Assembly: GCA_903813345.2 (NCBI GenBank)
Contig: CAIIXF020000009.1
Location: 10,598,030-10,658,029, forward strand
Direction: 5' to 3'
Length of the DNA stretch: 60,000 nt
DNA from: Owenia fusiformis
Lineage: Eukaryota > Annelida > Polychaeta > Sabellida > Oweniidae
The notes under the pieces were generated by a model. The model was not told where the DNA came from. It ran no database searches and saw only the letters and a list, made by a program, of their open reading frames with translations. Every line of letters starts with the position of its first letter. Within the stretch, counting starts at the first letter, position 1. This document shows, one piece after another, positions 26,701 through 35,612 of this stretch. A program made the translations under genes and the position numbers.

Positions 26701-29700
26701 AGTACTATTGATGTACGTACAAGTTAATAAACGTCGGTACGTTGTTCTCGCTTGTTGATGTGTAATATCGTTTTGTCAACTCACGTTTCATCAGCAAGAA
26801 GTCGGCACTCGCGTACAACAAACAGTCAAGCATATCATATGTGGTATGATCGTCATTATTGAATGACAAAATAAATAGCGCGATCGGGATGTACCCAATG
26901 TCTGCGGCAACAAGTACGATGGTTAGTTCACCGAATGAGTAGCTTACACAAGTTACAATGAAGTGTGTACAAAACATAAAAGATCCTATGGAAAACCATA
27001 TATTACTTTACTCTTCAGCCCGCTTCTCTAAAGAGAGCTTCGTCTAGTTTAAAACTAGACTCTGAGTACAGGGAAACAGAAAACGGCTTGATAGTTATTT
27101 TAACTTCAACATTTATACGCCATGGTGATGCCAGCTTATCTCAGAGTTTTGTAAAAATGAAAATAAAAATCGTAGTCTCAATATCTTGTTTTAAAGTACC
27201 TTATATTGTAAGCTAAATTGCAGTTCTTTTATTTCCTTCAATATTGGTGATAAGAAATATTTTGCAAAACAAAATTACCATGGGCGTTAACATCAATTTA
27301 CATTGATGAATTCTTCTTCTAATCTTTTAACACCTCTTCTAATTTGAAATTGATAGAACATCTTTTCATAACTTTTCCTAAATATTTTGATTCTAGAAAA
27401 GTACAGTGGATACGAATACGATGAGATGGATTGCCGTGCGCGAATATTTCATGTTTTTAGGTACCTTTACTATAGCCAGACATGATTCTCCACTCTCGTC
27501 ATTACAACTTTTTCAGTCGGAATAATGCAGTCGAGCTGACCGAGATCTGTTTATATAGCGATATACGCGCGGCCTTGACAGAGCTAACCTACTAACCTAG
27601 ATATGCGACCTACTAACCCAGAGTGAACTAGCTAATTTGCATAAAGTTTTTGCAGTCTGAATCCACTATTCTCAGTCTAAACTGCCTGTTTAAGAAATTG
27701 CATTTATCTGTTTATGGCTCCGCTGTTTATTGACTGATTTCTTAATAAATAATACCATGGTTTAGAGTGGAACGATGTCTTCCATGTGGTGCCATTTTTG
27801 TGGTGATGAACTGCGAGAAAACGGAGGAAATCGAGGGTAAAGCCGATTGCTTGAATTCCAAGTTTCATTTAAGAAATGCTGCTTTCTGATTGGTCGGATT
27901 TCTTGCAGTCCGAATCCACTTTTAGGTTTTCAAACTCGACGTTTTAGAAATGGCACATACTCGATCTTTTTCTTCTCTATTTCTCTGTCGATTTCTAAAA
28001 GAATAATGTCATCGTGAAGCTGACCAAACACGTTTCTCGATAGTATCACTTTTAAAGCGATCCACTAGTGTTAGATAGGTGAAATTCGAGCGTGGAGACG
28101 TTTCTCGAGAATCAAAGAGTATGCGCTTATAGGACATACTGATAAATCAGGCATTCTGATTGTTCGGCTAATTTGCAGTCTCAAGCCACTTTCCGCCTGT
28201 TGTGTAGGCACTCTATCAAAGACGTAACTTGCCAGTATGTTTTTCATTTTAATAATAATTCTAAGTACATACCTTCATAACGCCTTCATTAGCGACGATC
28301 AGTCGCCGTAAACCTATACAGCATTTTGTCTCAACCCCGGGGACTCAACTGGCGACATATAACACGCCTCGGGACACGCCCCTTCGCACTCATTATTGCA
28401 CTCTTCCCGACATTGGGCATTGATTGTGTTGCCATTGGGCCAGTTGCACTCGGTTTTAAAAATTCTCGGATGTTAAGATATCTCTTATCAAACATTTTAG
28501 CATGACGAATTAACAATTCATATATAAAAATGTAAATAAAAAAGGCAAAGAAAATATAACTAGACGAAGCTCATACGAAAGCGAAAGTGATAATCTAAAA
28601 CGTTTTACAGATAAGAGAATATACAATTTTACGAAGTAATATAACGAACAAAAGTCATTTTTGAATTTATTAAACATAAATACAGAGTAATACGTATTTA
28701 CAAATATAAATAGTGCGACGAGAAACATAATTATATTTTGAGCAACATTAGATGTGACGTGTCGGTAACCATGTACACAGTGATCAGGACTCAACTAGTG
28801 TTTATATCACATCATATTTTTCGTATGCTGTTAATGTAGAACAAACAAAATATGTACTTTAGATTAATTAGTTTTACTATATTTTGAAAGAATTATAACA
28901 ATATGACTTAGAAAAATTCAATCATTCATCGCCATATACTTCATGATGCTGCACGTAAAATTTGAGCGCCATTGTTTTCCCATGTCATAGAAACCATGAC
29001 GTTACTAGCGCTCAGATATTTCAAATGCAATACGCTAAATCTCCCAACTATGAATGCCCGAAGATGCAAATATTTCTTCGTACATGAATATTTAAATACA
29101 TTTGTATTATTATTACATCATAATTATTCGTATGTATGGGTGTCTTTGAGCTTGAAAAACTACATTAATAATTAAGCAATGGTATCGTGCTGGGTATGCT
29201 GACGGACCGGGTCCCACCTTAAATGGAACATCTCCATAAGTGGAATATTAAAATGATTATTTGGCAAGATGTAAAATGGACAACTCTATGTGGAACACCT
29301 TTTTTATTTTTTTTTCGGCTTTTATAGCCCATTTATTTCCTTTACATTATACACAATATACATAATATTATATTAAAGTAGAAAAACTTGTGCCGGAAGA
29401 AAAGAAAATGTGGAACACCTTGTAGTAGAACACTTCAAAGGCATCAAAGTCCAAAGGTGTTCCACTTCAACAGGTTTTTCTGCATGTTAAATCCTTCTGG
29501 TATCTAATATACATGTATAAAAGCTCTGATTGTAGGCACATTTACAGTTGCAACTCATACCAAAGTTAGTCAAGACTTAGGATGCCAAGAACTCTTACCC
29601 CTGAACCCATTTGATATGTAAGTCTTTAGTTCTTACTCATACATGTACACCCCCAAAATGCAATCTGATTTTCGACTGCGTTTCGGTGCCAAATTTCTGG

Positions 29701-31648
29701 GCCGTTTCGGCACCAAATGGACTGACTAGTCCGGTGGCAAATTTTAGTGTCGAAAGGTTTCGGTGCCGGAACGGTGTCGAAACGGTGCCGGAACAGCGCC
29801 AAATTTTTTCGATGTCGAGGCGACGCCGAATTATATTGGCTGTGTAGGTTTGCATTCTTTGGGGCAAACGATTTACTGGTATAAAAAGGCTCAAAATATG
29901 TTTTCTTCATTCAGGTGATAGTTTTTCCTGGATATTTTTCTCTTAAAGCTAACAGCAAAAGTGTTTGGAATTTGCATCACAGTTTCATGCTTCAAGTAAA
30001 TCTTTTATCCCATTTTGATAATAAATATGATTGAAAATGTATATTTTGATTGTGTCTTCAAAAACAGGTCTAAAATTAAGTTAACCTTCTTTCATTAGAA
30101 TGGGAGTGATTGAACATTTCCTTTCTTATCTATCACCCATAACTACTGTATACAGGAATTATTTTTTGACACTATAGTACACCATCCTATGATTATTTTC
30201 AGCCTCTCTCCTATCCCCGAGTGCAGTTTCCCTGGTGGGGTAATATACTGTGGAGTTGCTCTATTGGTGCATCTACATGATGAATACAGTGCATTCATGA
30301 AAAATGACAGGTGAATATAAATTAAAATGTAGTTTTATCGAAATCTTGATTTCCTTTAAATGAGCACATGTATGACTGGTGTCTTAGACATTATCAATAT
30401 CATAGTATAGTCACATCAAATTGATTTGTGCCTCAGATGTTTATAGTCACACACACATCAAATTGATTCCCTGTTTGTAGTGCTGAGTCGCACCAGGAAT
30501 GGATTTACAGTAAAACCTGTACATCCCAACATCTCTCTTATCTGAACACCTCTCAATCTGTACCTCTTACAGTCCCATTTCTTAAATCTGCTATCGATTA
30601 AACAACATAGAAAAGGGAACACCTGCCTATCGGAACACTTTTGTCGAGTCCTAGTTGTGTTTGGATATCGGATGAGAGGCTTTACTGTAATTGACAGAAT
30701 ATGACAATTAATTAACACCACATCATAGCCAGATAACCCTGTATATCCCTTTTACATGGCATCCAAGGGGTATTGTTTTTATTATTCTTAAAGAGATAAG
30801 GAAAATGATTTGTGGTGGTGGTCGGTGTTTGGGATCTGTAACAAATGGTAGGTAGTGACATTTTGCATGTCAGTGCCTTGTTCCTCTATTGTTATAGTCT
30901 CCAACTTGGATGGTGTTCGGCAGTTGGCTTTTGGTGGTTGATGTTCAGTGGTTGTTGTTTGGCGGTTGACATTCAGGATCTGTAACAAATGGCAGGTTGT
31001 GACATTTTGCATGTTAATGCCTTGTTTTTATTGTTCTAGATACCAGGGTTGGATGACAGAATATCATATAAAATACAGATATGCAAACCCTGTACATATT
31101 CAGTACATCATGGGAATAGTAAAAAGGTAAAATCCCATTAAATTATCAAATAAAATTCCTTTTACACTTGTACAATTATTGGTTTAATATGCAAATAAAT
31201 ATGTAAAATTTGGCAATAGCTGGTTAAAAAATAAAATTGTGACAAATTTTGAATGCTCTGTTGAATATATTGTATACTCATTATGGCACCCCTATTTTTC
31301 TAATATGACACCCCTCTTTCTTTGACAGTTCATTCTTTCTAAACATGACACACCTTCTTAAATGACAGTTCATTCTTTCTGAAATGACACTATTATATTC
31401 AATATGACACCCTATTTTTCAGCCTACATGAAAAGTTCTGTGATCTCAAAAAATTCATCGAGCCAGGCCTGAGAGAGGTATTTGATGGTGACACTATAGA
31501 GGAATGGCTGATGGTCTATGTTGACACTCCTTTGAAAAAGCTTGAAGAACTATTGGCAACTGGAAATGAGCTAAATGCTTTGGGTGCAAGAGCGAAACCT
31601 CCACTGGAATCAGAAAACTGTGTTGAAATGACAGATGATAAATCCTGA
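5790..31648 (+). CDS. HEXD: Hexosaminidase D (GH20 beta-N-acetylhexosaminidase), complete
   Basis: Fourteen coding exons join in phase: 5790-5824, 6421-6475, 6723-6832, 7025-7112, 7256-7334, 7924-8009, 8123-8303, 8992-9120, 9868-9994, 10413-10495, 29536-29617, 30203-30310, 31040-31126, 31423-31648. Together they give 1,476 nt and 491 residues, close to human HEXD. The start [12 protein letters not shown] is the first Met before the conserved [11 protein letters not shown] block. Other landmarks are [33 protein letters not shown], the GH20 catalytic Asp-Glu pair in HIGADE (residues 146-151), LIMWDDM, and [20 protein letters not shown]. There is no signal peptide, consistent with the nucleocytoplasmic enzyme that cleaves terminal GalNAc/GlcNAc. 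All junctions are GT-AG. Intron 10 is 19 kb, almost wholly transposon. Introns 8 and 12 hold repeats that copy exon-edge or acceptor-like sequence. AATAAA at 32257 is the probable poly(A) signal. Confidence 0.93.
9229..9867 (+). repeat. Exon-edge tandem array in HEXD intron 8
   Basis: About twelve diverged copies of a 50-60-bp unit run directly up to exon 9. Most units contain a copy of the exon-9 acceptor and exon start (TTTTACAG followed by GGGCTGCCACATT), then a spacer resembling GATAATCCAGATGTGTTAC. The last unit is the genuine exon boundary at 9867/9868. The intron therefore offers a series of near-identical decoy 3' splice sites. Confidence 0.85.
10030..10159. mobile_element. PIF/Harbinger-like MITE in HEXD intron 9
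   Basis: This is a 130-bp element with 29-bp terminal inverted repeats differing at one base (GGCCATAAGAAGTTGAT... and complement). TTA follows the right end and TTG precedes the left end, close to a TWA target duplication. A second family member with matching ends lies at 52681-53122. Confidence 0.7.
10505..11117 (+). repeat. Left boundary LTR (full length, 613 bp)
   Basis: Ends TGTAACAAA and TTTGTTACA give the TG..CA LTR form. Inside are a GC-rich patch with four copies of CCAGTTGGC or close variants, a TATA box (TATATAAATA at 10860) and an AATAAA at 11024. These place U3, R and U5 in the expected order for plus-strand transcription. An 89-codon ORF across it is incidental and recurs in each LTR. 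Confidence 0.9.
11118..11136 (+). promoter_or_regulatory. Candidate primer binding site
   Basis: The sequence TGGTGCCGTTGCCAGGAT follows the 5' LTR by one or two bases, the usual place for a tRNA primer site. The matching tRNA could not be identified by eye. The same site occurs inverted beside 16045 (one change, GGTCACGGCACC) and 20551. Confidence 0.55.
11205..11351 (+). pseudogene. Truncated gag-like ORF of the first plus-strand copy
   Basis: The reading frame begins [10 protein letters not shown], like the full ORFs at 14956-15957 and 19462-20463, but stops at TAG (11349-11351) just after the point where the interior is deleted. The deletion joins ORF codon 48 almost directly to the polypurine tract. 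Confidence 0.8.
11365..11620 (+). repeat. Polypurine tract and truncated 3' LTR of the first copy
   Basis: AAGTAGGGGGAGAA (about 11366-11379) is a polypurine tract immediately before TGTAACA at 11380, as expected 5' of a 3' LTR. The LTR is cut at 11620 after ACCCATGTTT, in mid-U3, where it meets an oppositely oriented LTR. Confidence 0.8.
11624..12505 (-). repeat. Partial LTR (11624-11893) followed by full LTR (11894-12505), minus orientation
   Basis: Both begin TGTAACAAATTATTG. The first is truncated at its TATA region, and the second is a 612-bp full LTR ending ATGTTACA. Both carry variant bases (TTCGCTGAGG, and TATATATATA in the TATA region) that distinguish them from the LTRs at 10505, 16400 and 20551. 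Confidence 0.85.
13198..13325. repeat. Minisatellite inside the LTR-element interior
   Basis: Four or more copies of a roughly 24-26-bp unit (AGGCTCTCTTGGCC followed by TTATCTACT or TCATATACT). The same array recurs at about 17704-17831, at 21862-21980 and inverted at 24117-24225, one in each interior copy. Confidence 0.85.
14956..15957 (-). CDS. Gag-like coiled-coil ORF of non-autonomous LTR element, copy 1
   Basis: A 333-codon ORF from ATG at 15957, the first codon downstream of LTR and primer site on the minus strand; an in-frame TAG lies upstream. Residues 1-100 are Lys/Glu-rich with heptad-like spacing ([20 protein letters not shown], then [20 protein letters not shown]), indicating a coiled coil. 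The middle is acidic and Ser/Asp-rich with a repeated SDTEK motif. Residues 215-260 are strongly basic ([19 protein letters not shown]), fitting nucleic-acid binding. The C-terminus has [20 protein letters not shown]. No protease, RT, integrase or zinc knuckle was recognised. Position suggests a Gag-like or accessory protein of a large retrotransposon derivative that borrows enzymes in trans. No homologue is recognised. Confidence 0.65.
   Translation of the reverse strand: MEDSVINTRITELGTKIKVLTENETKELKEANDLFEELYEFPKQQRIRYNSMAEEINRLKMNNQKIRKCNEHFQKSKQIGMEIKEYDQEVRRLRIELNATLQNNSGNAGGKAVPSSPKFESAFTRHDAKMSSEDETLNVSPSQNLLETHNAINADSDNSTVERSDTEKAGVVLLENSDTEKYDVISEENHVMQAQVQTTPVDTLYATQRGLAIMAKKTLKSFEVKNRVRVNKPRLRVYKEKRNKPSAQLSKNKHVKRLVHKAWSTTNHVTRLKLKEGANYMGDVIPITYECWSSPVETLESRMARGWHNAKNKAPNNGCEKNGCWMNVETIGL
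16045..16399 (-). repeat. Truncated LTR plus scrambled patch between tandem copies
   Basis: LTR sequence runs to about 16273 (U5, R and the end of U3). A 126-bp patch then follows, whose central part is the inverse of interior sequence 13146-13230 (minisatellite unit and GGGTCAAGGGATCC). The patch ends with a fragment of normal interior orientation just before the next LTR at 16400. This is a repair or recombination scar. Confidence 0.75.
16400..17012 (-). repeat. Full LTR, minus orientation (613 bp)
   Basis: Begins TGTAACAAATTATTG and ends CTTTGTTACA, followed by the complement of the polypurine tract. It carries the same variant bases as the LTRs at 10505 and 20551. Confidence 0.9.
19462..20463 (-). 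CDS. Gag-like coiled-coil ORF of non-autonomous LTR element, copy 2
   Basis: A second 333-codon ORF, offset 4,506 bp from copy 1. Downstream of the start Met it differs in only two visible places (KLKKG for KLKEG, and KNKELNNG for KNKAPNNG). Both copies remain open, which argues for recent duplication, possibly with selection. Same description and uncertainty as copy 1; copy 2 is the one flanked by two complete LTRs (16400-17012 and 20551-21163). Confidence 0.65.
   Translation of the reverse strand: MEDSVINTRITELGTKIKVLTENETKELKEANDLFEELYEFPKQQRIRYNSMAEEINRLKMNNQKIRKCNEHFQKSKQIGMEIKEYDQEVRRLRIELNATLQNNSGNAGGKAVPSSPKFESAFTRHDAKMSSEDETLNVSPSQNLLETHNAINADSDNSTVERSDTEKAGVVLLENSDTEKYDVISEENHVMQAQVQTTPVDTLYATQRGLAIMAKKTLKSFEVKNRVRVNKPRLRVYKEKRNKPSAQLSKNKHVKRLVHKAWSTTNHVTRLKLKKGANYMGDVIPITYECWSSPVETLESRMARGWHNAKNKELNNGCEKNGCWMNVETIGL
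20551..21163 (-). repeat. Full LTR shared by two adjacent interiors (613 bp)
   Basis: It serves as 5' LTR for the interior at 17013-20550 and as 3' LTR for the truncated interior at 21164-22423, the LTR-interior-LTR-interior form produced by unequal LTR recombination. A primer-site complement precedes it and a polypurine complement follows it. Confidence 0.9.
22420..22455. other. Centre of a roughly 4.9-kb inverted duplication
   Basis: Minus-oriented interior stops at about 22423 (..CAGTTATCCATTC). A 15-base minisatellite piece GGCCTTATCTACTTT follows, then the interior restarts in plus orientation from about 22440. Regions 21164-22423 and about 23670-24796 are inverse copies, giving a head-on palindrome with minisatellite filler at the turn. 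Confidence 0.8.
24797..25408 (+). repeat. Right boundary LTR (612 bp)
   Basis: It begins TGTAACAAAG after the polypurine tract and ends TTTGTTACA at the GTAT target repeat. It is a mosaic: U3 matches the 11894 subtype (GATCTAGTGG, GGAGATCTCC), while the TATA region and R match the 10505 subtype (CCTCAGTGAAG). AATAAA lies near 25315. Confidence 0.9.
25648..29218. mobile_element. 3.57-kb TTAA-flanked TIR element in HEXD intron 10
   Basis: Terminal inverted repeats of 21 bp with one mismatch (GGTGGGACCTGGTCCGTCAG and complement) are each bordered by TTAA (25644-25647 and 29219-29222), the target duplication of piggyBac-type elements. No transposase is recognised. The ORFs at 26705-26977 (90 codons, hydrophobic) and 28510-28794 have no recognised motif. 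Three diverged copies of a roughly 260-bp unit (TTGCAGTCTGAATCCACT and variants) lie at 27650, 27903 and 28170. It is probably a non-autonomous derivative. Confidence 0.75.
29640..29840. repeat. GC-rich patch of short imperfect repeats in HEXD intron 11
   Basis: A 200-bp patch, far richer in CpG than its surroundings, contains repeated GTTTCGGTGCC, TTTCGGCACC and CGAAACGGTGCCGGAAC motifs. Open frames of 78-94 codons run through on both strands but are splice-incompatible with HEXD, so they are not treated as coding. Confidence 0.5.
30508..30687. mobile_element. pogo/Tigger-like MITE in HEXD intron 12
   Basis: A 180-bp element bounded by TA on both sides (30506-30507 and 30688-30689), with inverted ends CAGTAAAACCT and, on the other strand, CAGTAAAGCCT. 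TA duplication and CAGTAAAACCTC-type ends are typical of pogo-related MITEs. Confidence 0.7.
30825..31039 (+). repeat. Duplicated acceptor region at the end of HEXD intron 12
   Basis: Two copies of a roughly 75-bp unit (ATCTGTAACAAATGGCAGG, GACATTTTGCATGTTAATGCC, pyrimidine run, TAG) start near 30830 and 30975. The second ends at the genuine exon-13 acceptor (31038-31039). The first ends in TTATAG followed by TCTCCAACTTGGATGG, resembling the exon-13 start. A third partial copy lies in IVD intron 6 near 42335-42400, so part of the unit is a dispersed repeat. Confidence 0.65.
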
Positions 31649-31689
31649 TGTAAATGCAATAGTTATAGTATCACAATAGGGTTATGACC

Positions 31690-31830
31690 AAAAGAAATGC
31701 ACCAACTGCTTCAAAAACTGCTGTAAAAAATGACTGCGACAAAAACTGCAGTAAAATGACACGACTGCTACAAAACTGCAGTAAAATGACACGACTGCTC
31801 CAAAAACTACAGTAAAATGGTATGACTGCT
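31690..31830 (+). repeat. 3'UTR tandem repeat of HEXD
   Basis: About four copies of a 30-36-bp unit (AAAACTGCAGTAAAATGACACG) lie just after the stop codon, decaying into CTGCTTCAAAAGCTG-like repeats to about 32070. Confidence 0.7.
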
Positions 31831-32256
31831 ACAACTGCAATTACAGAATTATAATACCATTGCTCTCTGTCAAAAACTGGAGAAATGCATACCAGTAACT
31901 GCTATAAGAAATGCAGAATATGAAATTACAGTATGATTGCTTCAAAAGCTGGAGAAATAAGATGACTGCTTCATACACTCTATGAAAATCACAAGAATGC
32001 TTTGCTTTTATAATATATATTGATTATGTGAGTTATATCTGCATATAGGACTGCTTCAAAAGCTGTGGAAAAAATACATTAATGGATAACTATTGTGATT
32101 CATGATCTCACAAGCCCAACTGTTCTGAGGGAAACTCTGCTGTATGATAATAACCATAAATGTCATATTCTTTATCATCTATGCAATATTTCTTGTTTTT
32201 ATAAAAGCTTGTTTATCATATATTTTGCCTTGTGTGTATAATGTGACTAAATGTAC

Positions 32257-32262
32257 AATAAA
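32257..32262 (+). terminator. Probable HEXD polyadenylation signal
   Basis: AATAAA about 610 bp after the HEXD stop codon, the first canonical hexamer in the presumed 3'UTR. No transcript evidence is available. Confidence 0.5.
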
Positions 32263-32894
32263 TTATGATATGAAAATTTATGAAATGAATTTAAAAATCA
32301 TCGGACTCTGAGAAAGATTAGTCAAAAGTAAGTCAGGAAATTTGAAACGAGTAGATTTTTAAAAATTTGACCAGAGGACATAATCTCGGACATGGGGCAT
32401 TGTCGGATGATCTTCAATATTTCATTGTTTTATTTGGTTCCTTTGTTGAAGCTTCAAATTAGACACATCATATTATCAATGTGGTGATACATGTATATGT
32501 TGTAAAAAGTCTAACAATGTCGCGGATATTCACTTGATACCGAGAGTTTGTCCGGGAATACCCCATGGCTGAGAATGCCCCTATGTCCTCTTTAATTGAA
32601 AATTGTACACAAACCTGGAATAAGAAAATAGAATAAAAAAATTGATAATGCAATTTTTGAATTTATTAGTGAGTTAGAAGTTATGAATATTAAACTGTAC
32701 CCTAGCTATATACCCTTTATAGGCATATGATTGCCTTTATCATCGTATATACATTGTAGACATGATGTAATAGTACATAAACCATATTTATCTCTTTGTT
32801 CCTCTTAAATTACTAGTACAACATGTCATGAATTCGTTATCTATAATCCCCTCTGCTTTCAATGCGCATATAATACACAAGCGACATAAAGAAT

Positions 32895-32985
32895 ATATGT
32901 CATCAGATGGAATATGTGTCATCGGATGGAATATGTGTCACCAGATGGAATATGTGTCATCAGATGGAATATGTTTCATCATGAG
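32895..32985. repeat. 20-bp minisatellite, about five copies
   Basis: Unit ATATGTGTCATCAGATGGA with single-base variants. The HEXD-IVD spacer around it (32263-33314) shows no exon. Confidence 0.8.
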
Positions 32986-33314
32986 GGCATATTTCCATAT
33001 TACACCTATTTGATAAAATCAGTAAAATAAAATAGTAAATAAAAAAGTAACTATTTGACATAAATGCCTAGTTTGTGGTTTATGTGACAGACCCTTACAC
33101 AATTGGATATTAAATGTGAATCAAGTTGTGTGATGGCTCATCATCAGACATTCCTTTCCAATAAATCCTGTTCCCATTTGGTTAATCAAAGACTTTATAA
33201 TTTTAACCCAAAAGCTACAAAGTGTTATCAAATTGTTTGTATTGCAATTGAAATATCTATTTTTAATCCAACTTCAGTTGTATATCAAGTTGTACATTCA
33301 CATTGCCATTCACT

Positions 33315-33548
33315 GGCGGATTAGTGGGGGGGGGGGGGGGGCATGGGCCCAAAAAATTATTTGGGCCAAACAAGGCCTCCAGGCCCTAAAAAGTGGGCCT
33401 TTTGGTCATTACTGGGCCTTTCAAGGCCTTATTTTAATTTCAGGCCAAATTTTGAAGAAAATAGGCCTCAAAATTTCCAAATTTCGGCCCGTTTTTTTCA
33501 GACCTGACATTTGGCCCCCCCCCCCCCTTCTTGGTTCCTAGATCCGCC
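33315..33548. mobile_element. Homopolymer-ended TIR element
   Basis: A 234-bp segment with GGCGGAT at the left end and its complement at the right end, each leading into a long run of G or C respectively. The interior repeats GGGCC and AGGCC. Poly(G)/poly(C) arms would pair into a hairpin. GGCGGATC-ended MITEs of this look are frequent in invertebrates. Confidence 0.6.
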
Positions 33549-34763
33549 CTGCTGCCATTGGTTTCCAGGGATTGACCTTTACAAATCTTCATCCTTGACT
33601 CAACCATGTTCTGACGGCTATAATTTTTGGAAATCAGAATTATTGTCATTCATGATTATCCTCCTTGCTTGATTTGATGAAAGCCCATGGATAAATTAAG
33701 CCGAATTCACCTTTCCACAAAGTAAAGAAAATCGATAATTTAGGGCGCGCTGATTGGTTGTATGCAAATGAGTCAAATCAATGACGTCAATGATGGAAAG
33801 TTTTGAAGAATTAGTACAGCCAGCATAGGAATATTTTGAATTAACTGCTATAAAAAGGATTCTATTTGCCCAACGTACTAATTATTTTTAAGCAAATATG
33901 AAATATGGACGGGGCACTTTCTTTCCGAATCTTATGTAATTTAATTTAATCATTTTTTTACAGAACTATTGTTTATTAAGACTTCTCAGATCAGCCTCAC
34001 ATACGGGCTCACGTGTCTTGTGCGATTGTAAACAAAAAATGTAAATTGTGAAGTTACAAACATCGGCTAAATTATCTGATAGTGGTCATACACTATCCTG
34101 TTAAATGGTTATTATGTCGTAGTAAGAAGTTCCATCAGAAATTCACCATGAGTGACATTCGCGCAAAGCGTTACCTTTTGGTATTTATTCGCCATCAGCG
34201 ATGTCAATAATGATCAGCAATGTCAACATATCATCAATAAACATTATATTATATGCTCTTTCTCTGAAATCTTCCCAGTCATCATTATTCAAAACCGATC
34301 ATCACATAACTAATTTATCCAATGACAAGTGAGGTTTCACAAGTGAAATCAGGACACCCATATCCATGTTTGATTTCTATTAAGCGTTCTCATTCTCATT
34401 ATTTTCGAGAAATCCATCATCATTTTGGTTAAGAAAAATTCTACGGTCTGCTGGATCTATTTTGACAGTTTTGCTTTAGCAAGATATTTTAACAAATTGA
34501 CTGTTTCTACACTGAATAAAATAAATTTGGATCGGGAGATACGCAGCGGGAAATATACATTGGAATATATATACACGTTTAATCCATCCTTGGACGTATA
34601 TTGGACGTATATTGGGAATATTTGAGAGAACAGGAAAATCCGCCCACGGCCAAGAAAACAAAACTGAATATTCTGAACTGAATAAACAAAAATGAATATT
34701 CTAAAATATTTCCACGATTGAACAATGTGAATCAGATGACCAAGATTGGTATGGGATAAACAT

Positions 34764-34905
34764 ATTATCCTATAGTCGGTTCAGGATATTGGGATTATCC
34801 CTTGGCCAATATAATATATTTTCCCTCGGGACCTTCGGCCCTCGGGCAGATATATTATAATTGCCTCGGGATAATCCCAATATCCTGAACCTCATGTAGG
34901 ATAAT
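34764..34905. repeat. Long hairpin, about 60-bp arms
   Basis: Inverted arms share GGATATTGGGATTATCC and the complement, with a GC-rich turn (CCCTCGGGACCTTCGG). It is nested inside the 33708-35521 element. A related single arm lies at about 38400-38475 in IVD intron 2 (GGGATATTGGGATTATCTC), so the hairpin is a dispersed family. Confidence 0.75.
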
Positions 34906-35459
34906 CTCTATATGTCACGCTCCTCTAAGAAATCAATTCTATATCCCAATGTTTTCAAGTATAATATTTTCAAGATACGATCTGATGCAGAAATAAATAG
35001 GAAGTAATCGTTTAGTTGATTGAATTATGGAAGTAGTGAAGTCAATGATTTAATGAATAAGAGCAAATGTTTTTAATTTGAACAGGTCATTCATCAAATG
35101 ACACTGAAAATTAACTTAAAATAGATTGTCTATCTATATATTTTTATGCATAAGAGACATGTTATAATGTTGGTGAACTAATGATTATGATAATTTCACC
35201 TGTTCACATCCAGTTCCTATCATGATTGAAAACTGACCGGGAGTAATTCTCTTCAAATTATTTACTCATTATGAACAGAAATTTAATATTCAAATCGCTT
35301 AGAAGGCGTAAATAAATGTCAATTTGACGTTCAATAAAAATCCGTCAATAATTTACTGATTACTTGCACATTTGAAGAGGTAAAACATACAGCAATCAAC
35401 CGAGGATTTACATGTTAACTCAATTGCATTTGTTTTTCGCGGGAAAAAGTTTCAGTCAT

Positions 35460-35467
35460 TGACGTCA
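35460..35467 (+). promoter_or_regulatory. CRE-like site upstream of IVD
   Basis: The perfect palindrome TGACGTCA sits 146 bp before the IVD ATG. An identical site occurs at 33782-33789 in the other arm of the same TIR element, so the motif is transposon-borne. Whether it is used is unknown. Confidence 0.45.
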
Positions 35468-35612
35468 CAGATTTTTAAGCAGCCCATTATAATATTCATG
35501 AGCTGACTTTGTGGAAAGGTGATAAACTGGTATTGGCAAGCCATACTTTATTTCGCTAAAGCGATTATTTTGTAATATAGTCTATATGTTCTTGTGAAGA
35601 AAATATAGAAAA

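Larger units (their letters stand above)
33708..35521. mobile_element. 1.8-kb TIR element abutting the IVD promoter
   Basis: Perfect 16-bp ends CACCTTTCCACAAAGT (33708-33723) and its complement (35506-35521). Further inside, both arms carry TGACGTCAATGA-type sequence at similar distance. No transposase ORF is seen; a 66-codon ORF near 34425 is not recognised. No clear target duplication. The right end lies 91 bp upstream of the IVD start codon. Confidence 0.65.

Noticed and set aside
26705-26977. 90-codon hydrophobic ORF as a receptor or transporter exon
   Set aside because: Inside the TTAA-flanked element, with no family motif; kept only as part of that element.
29611-29910. Overlapping 78-94-codon ORFs on both strands
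   Set aside because: Product of a CpG-rich imperfect repeat with few stops; not compatible with HEXD splicing.
29889-29992. Alternative HEXD exon with [12 protein letters not shown] after GTGATAG
   Set aside because: It opens in the wrong phase for exon 11, and the exon at 30203-30310 ([20 protein letters not shown]) matches the family much better.
30458-30721. 87-codon minus-strand ORF
   Set aside because: Lies across a TA-flanked pogo-like MITE in an intron; no recognised motif.
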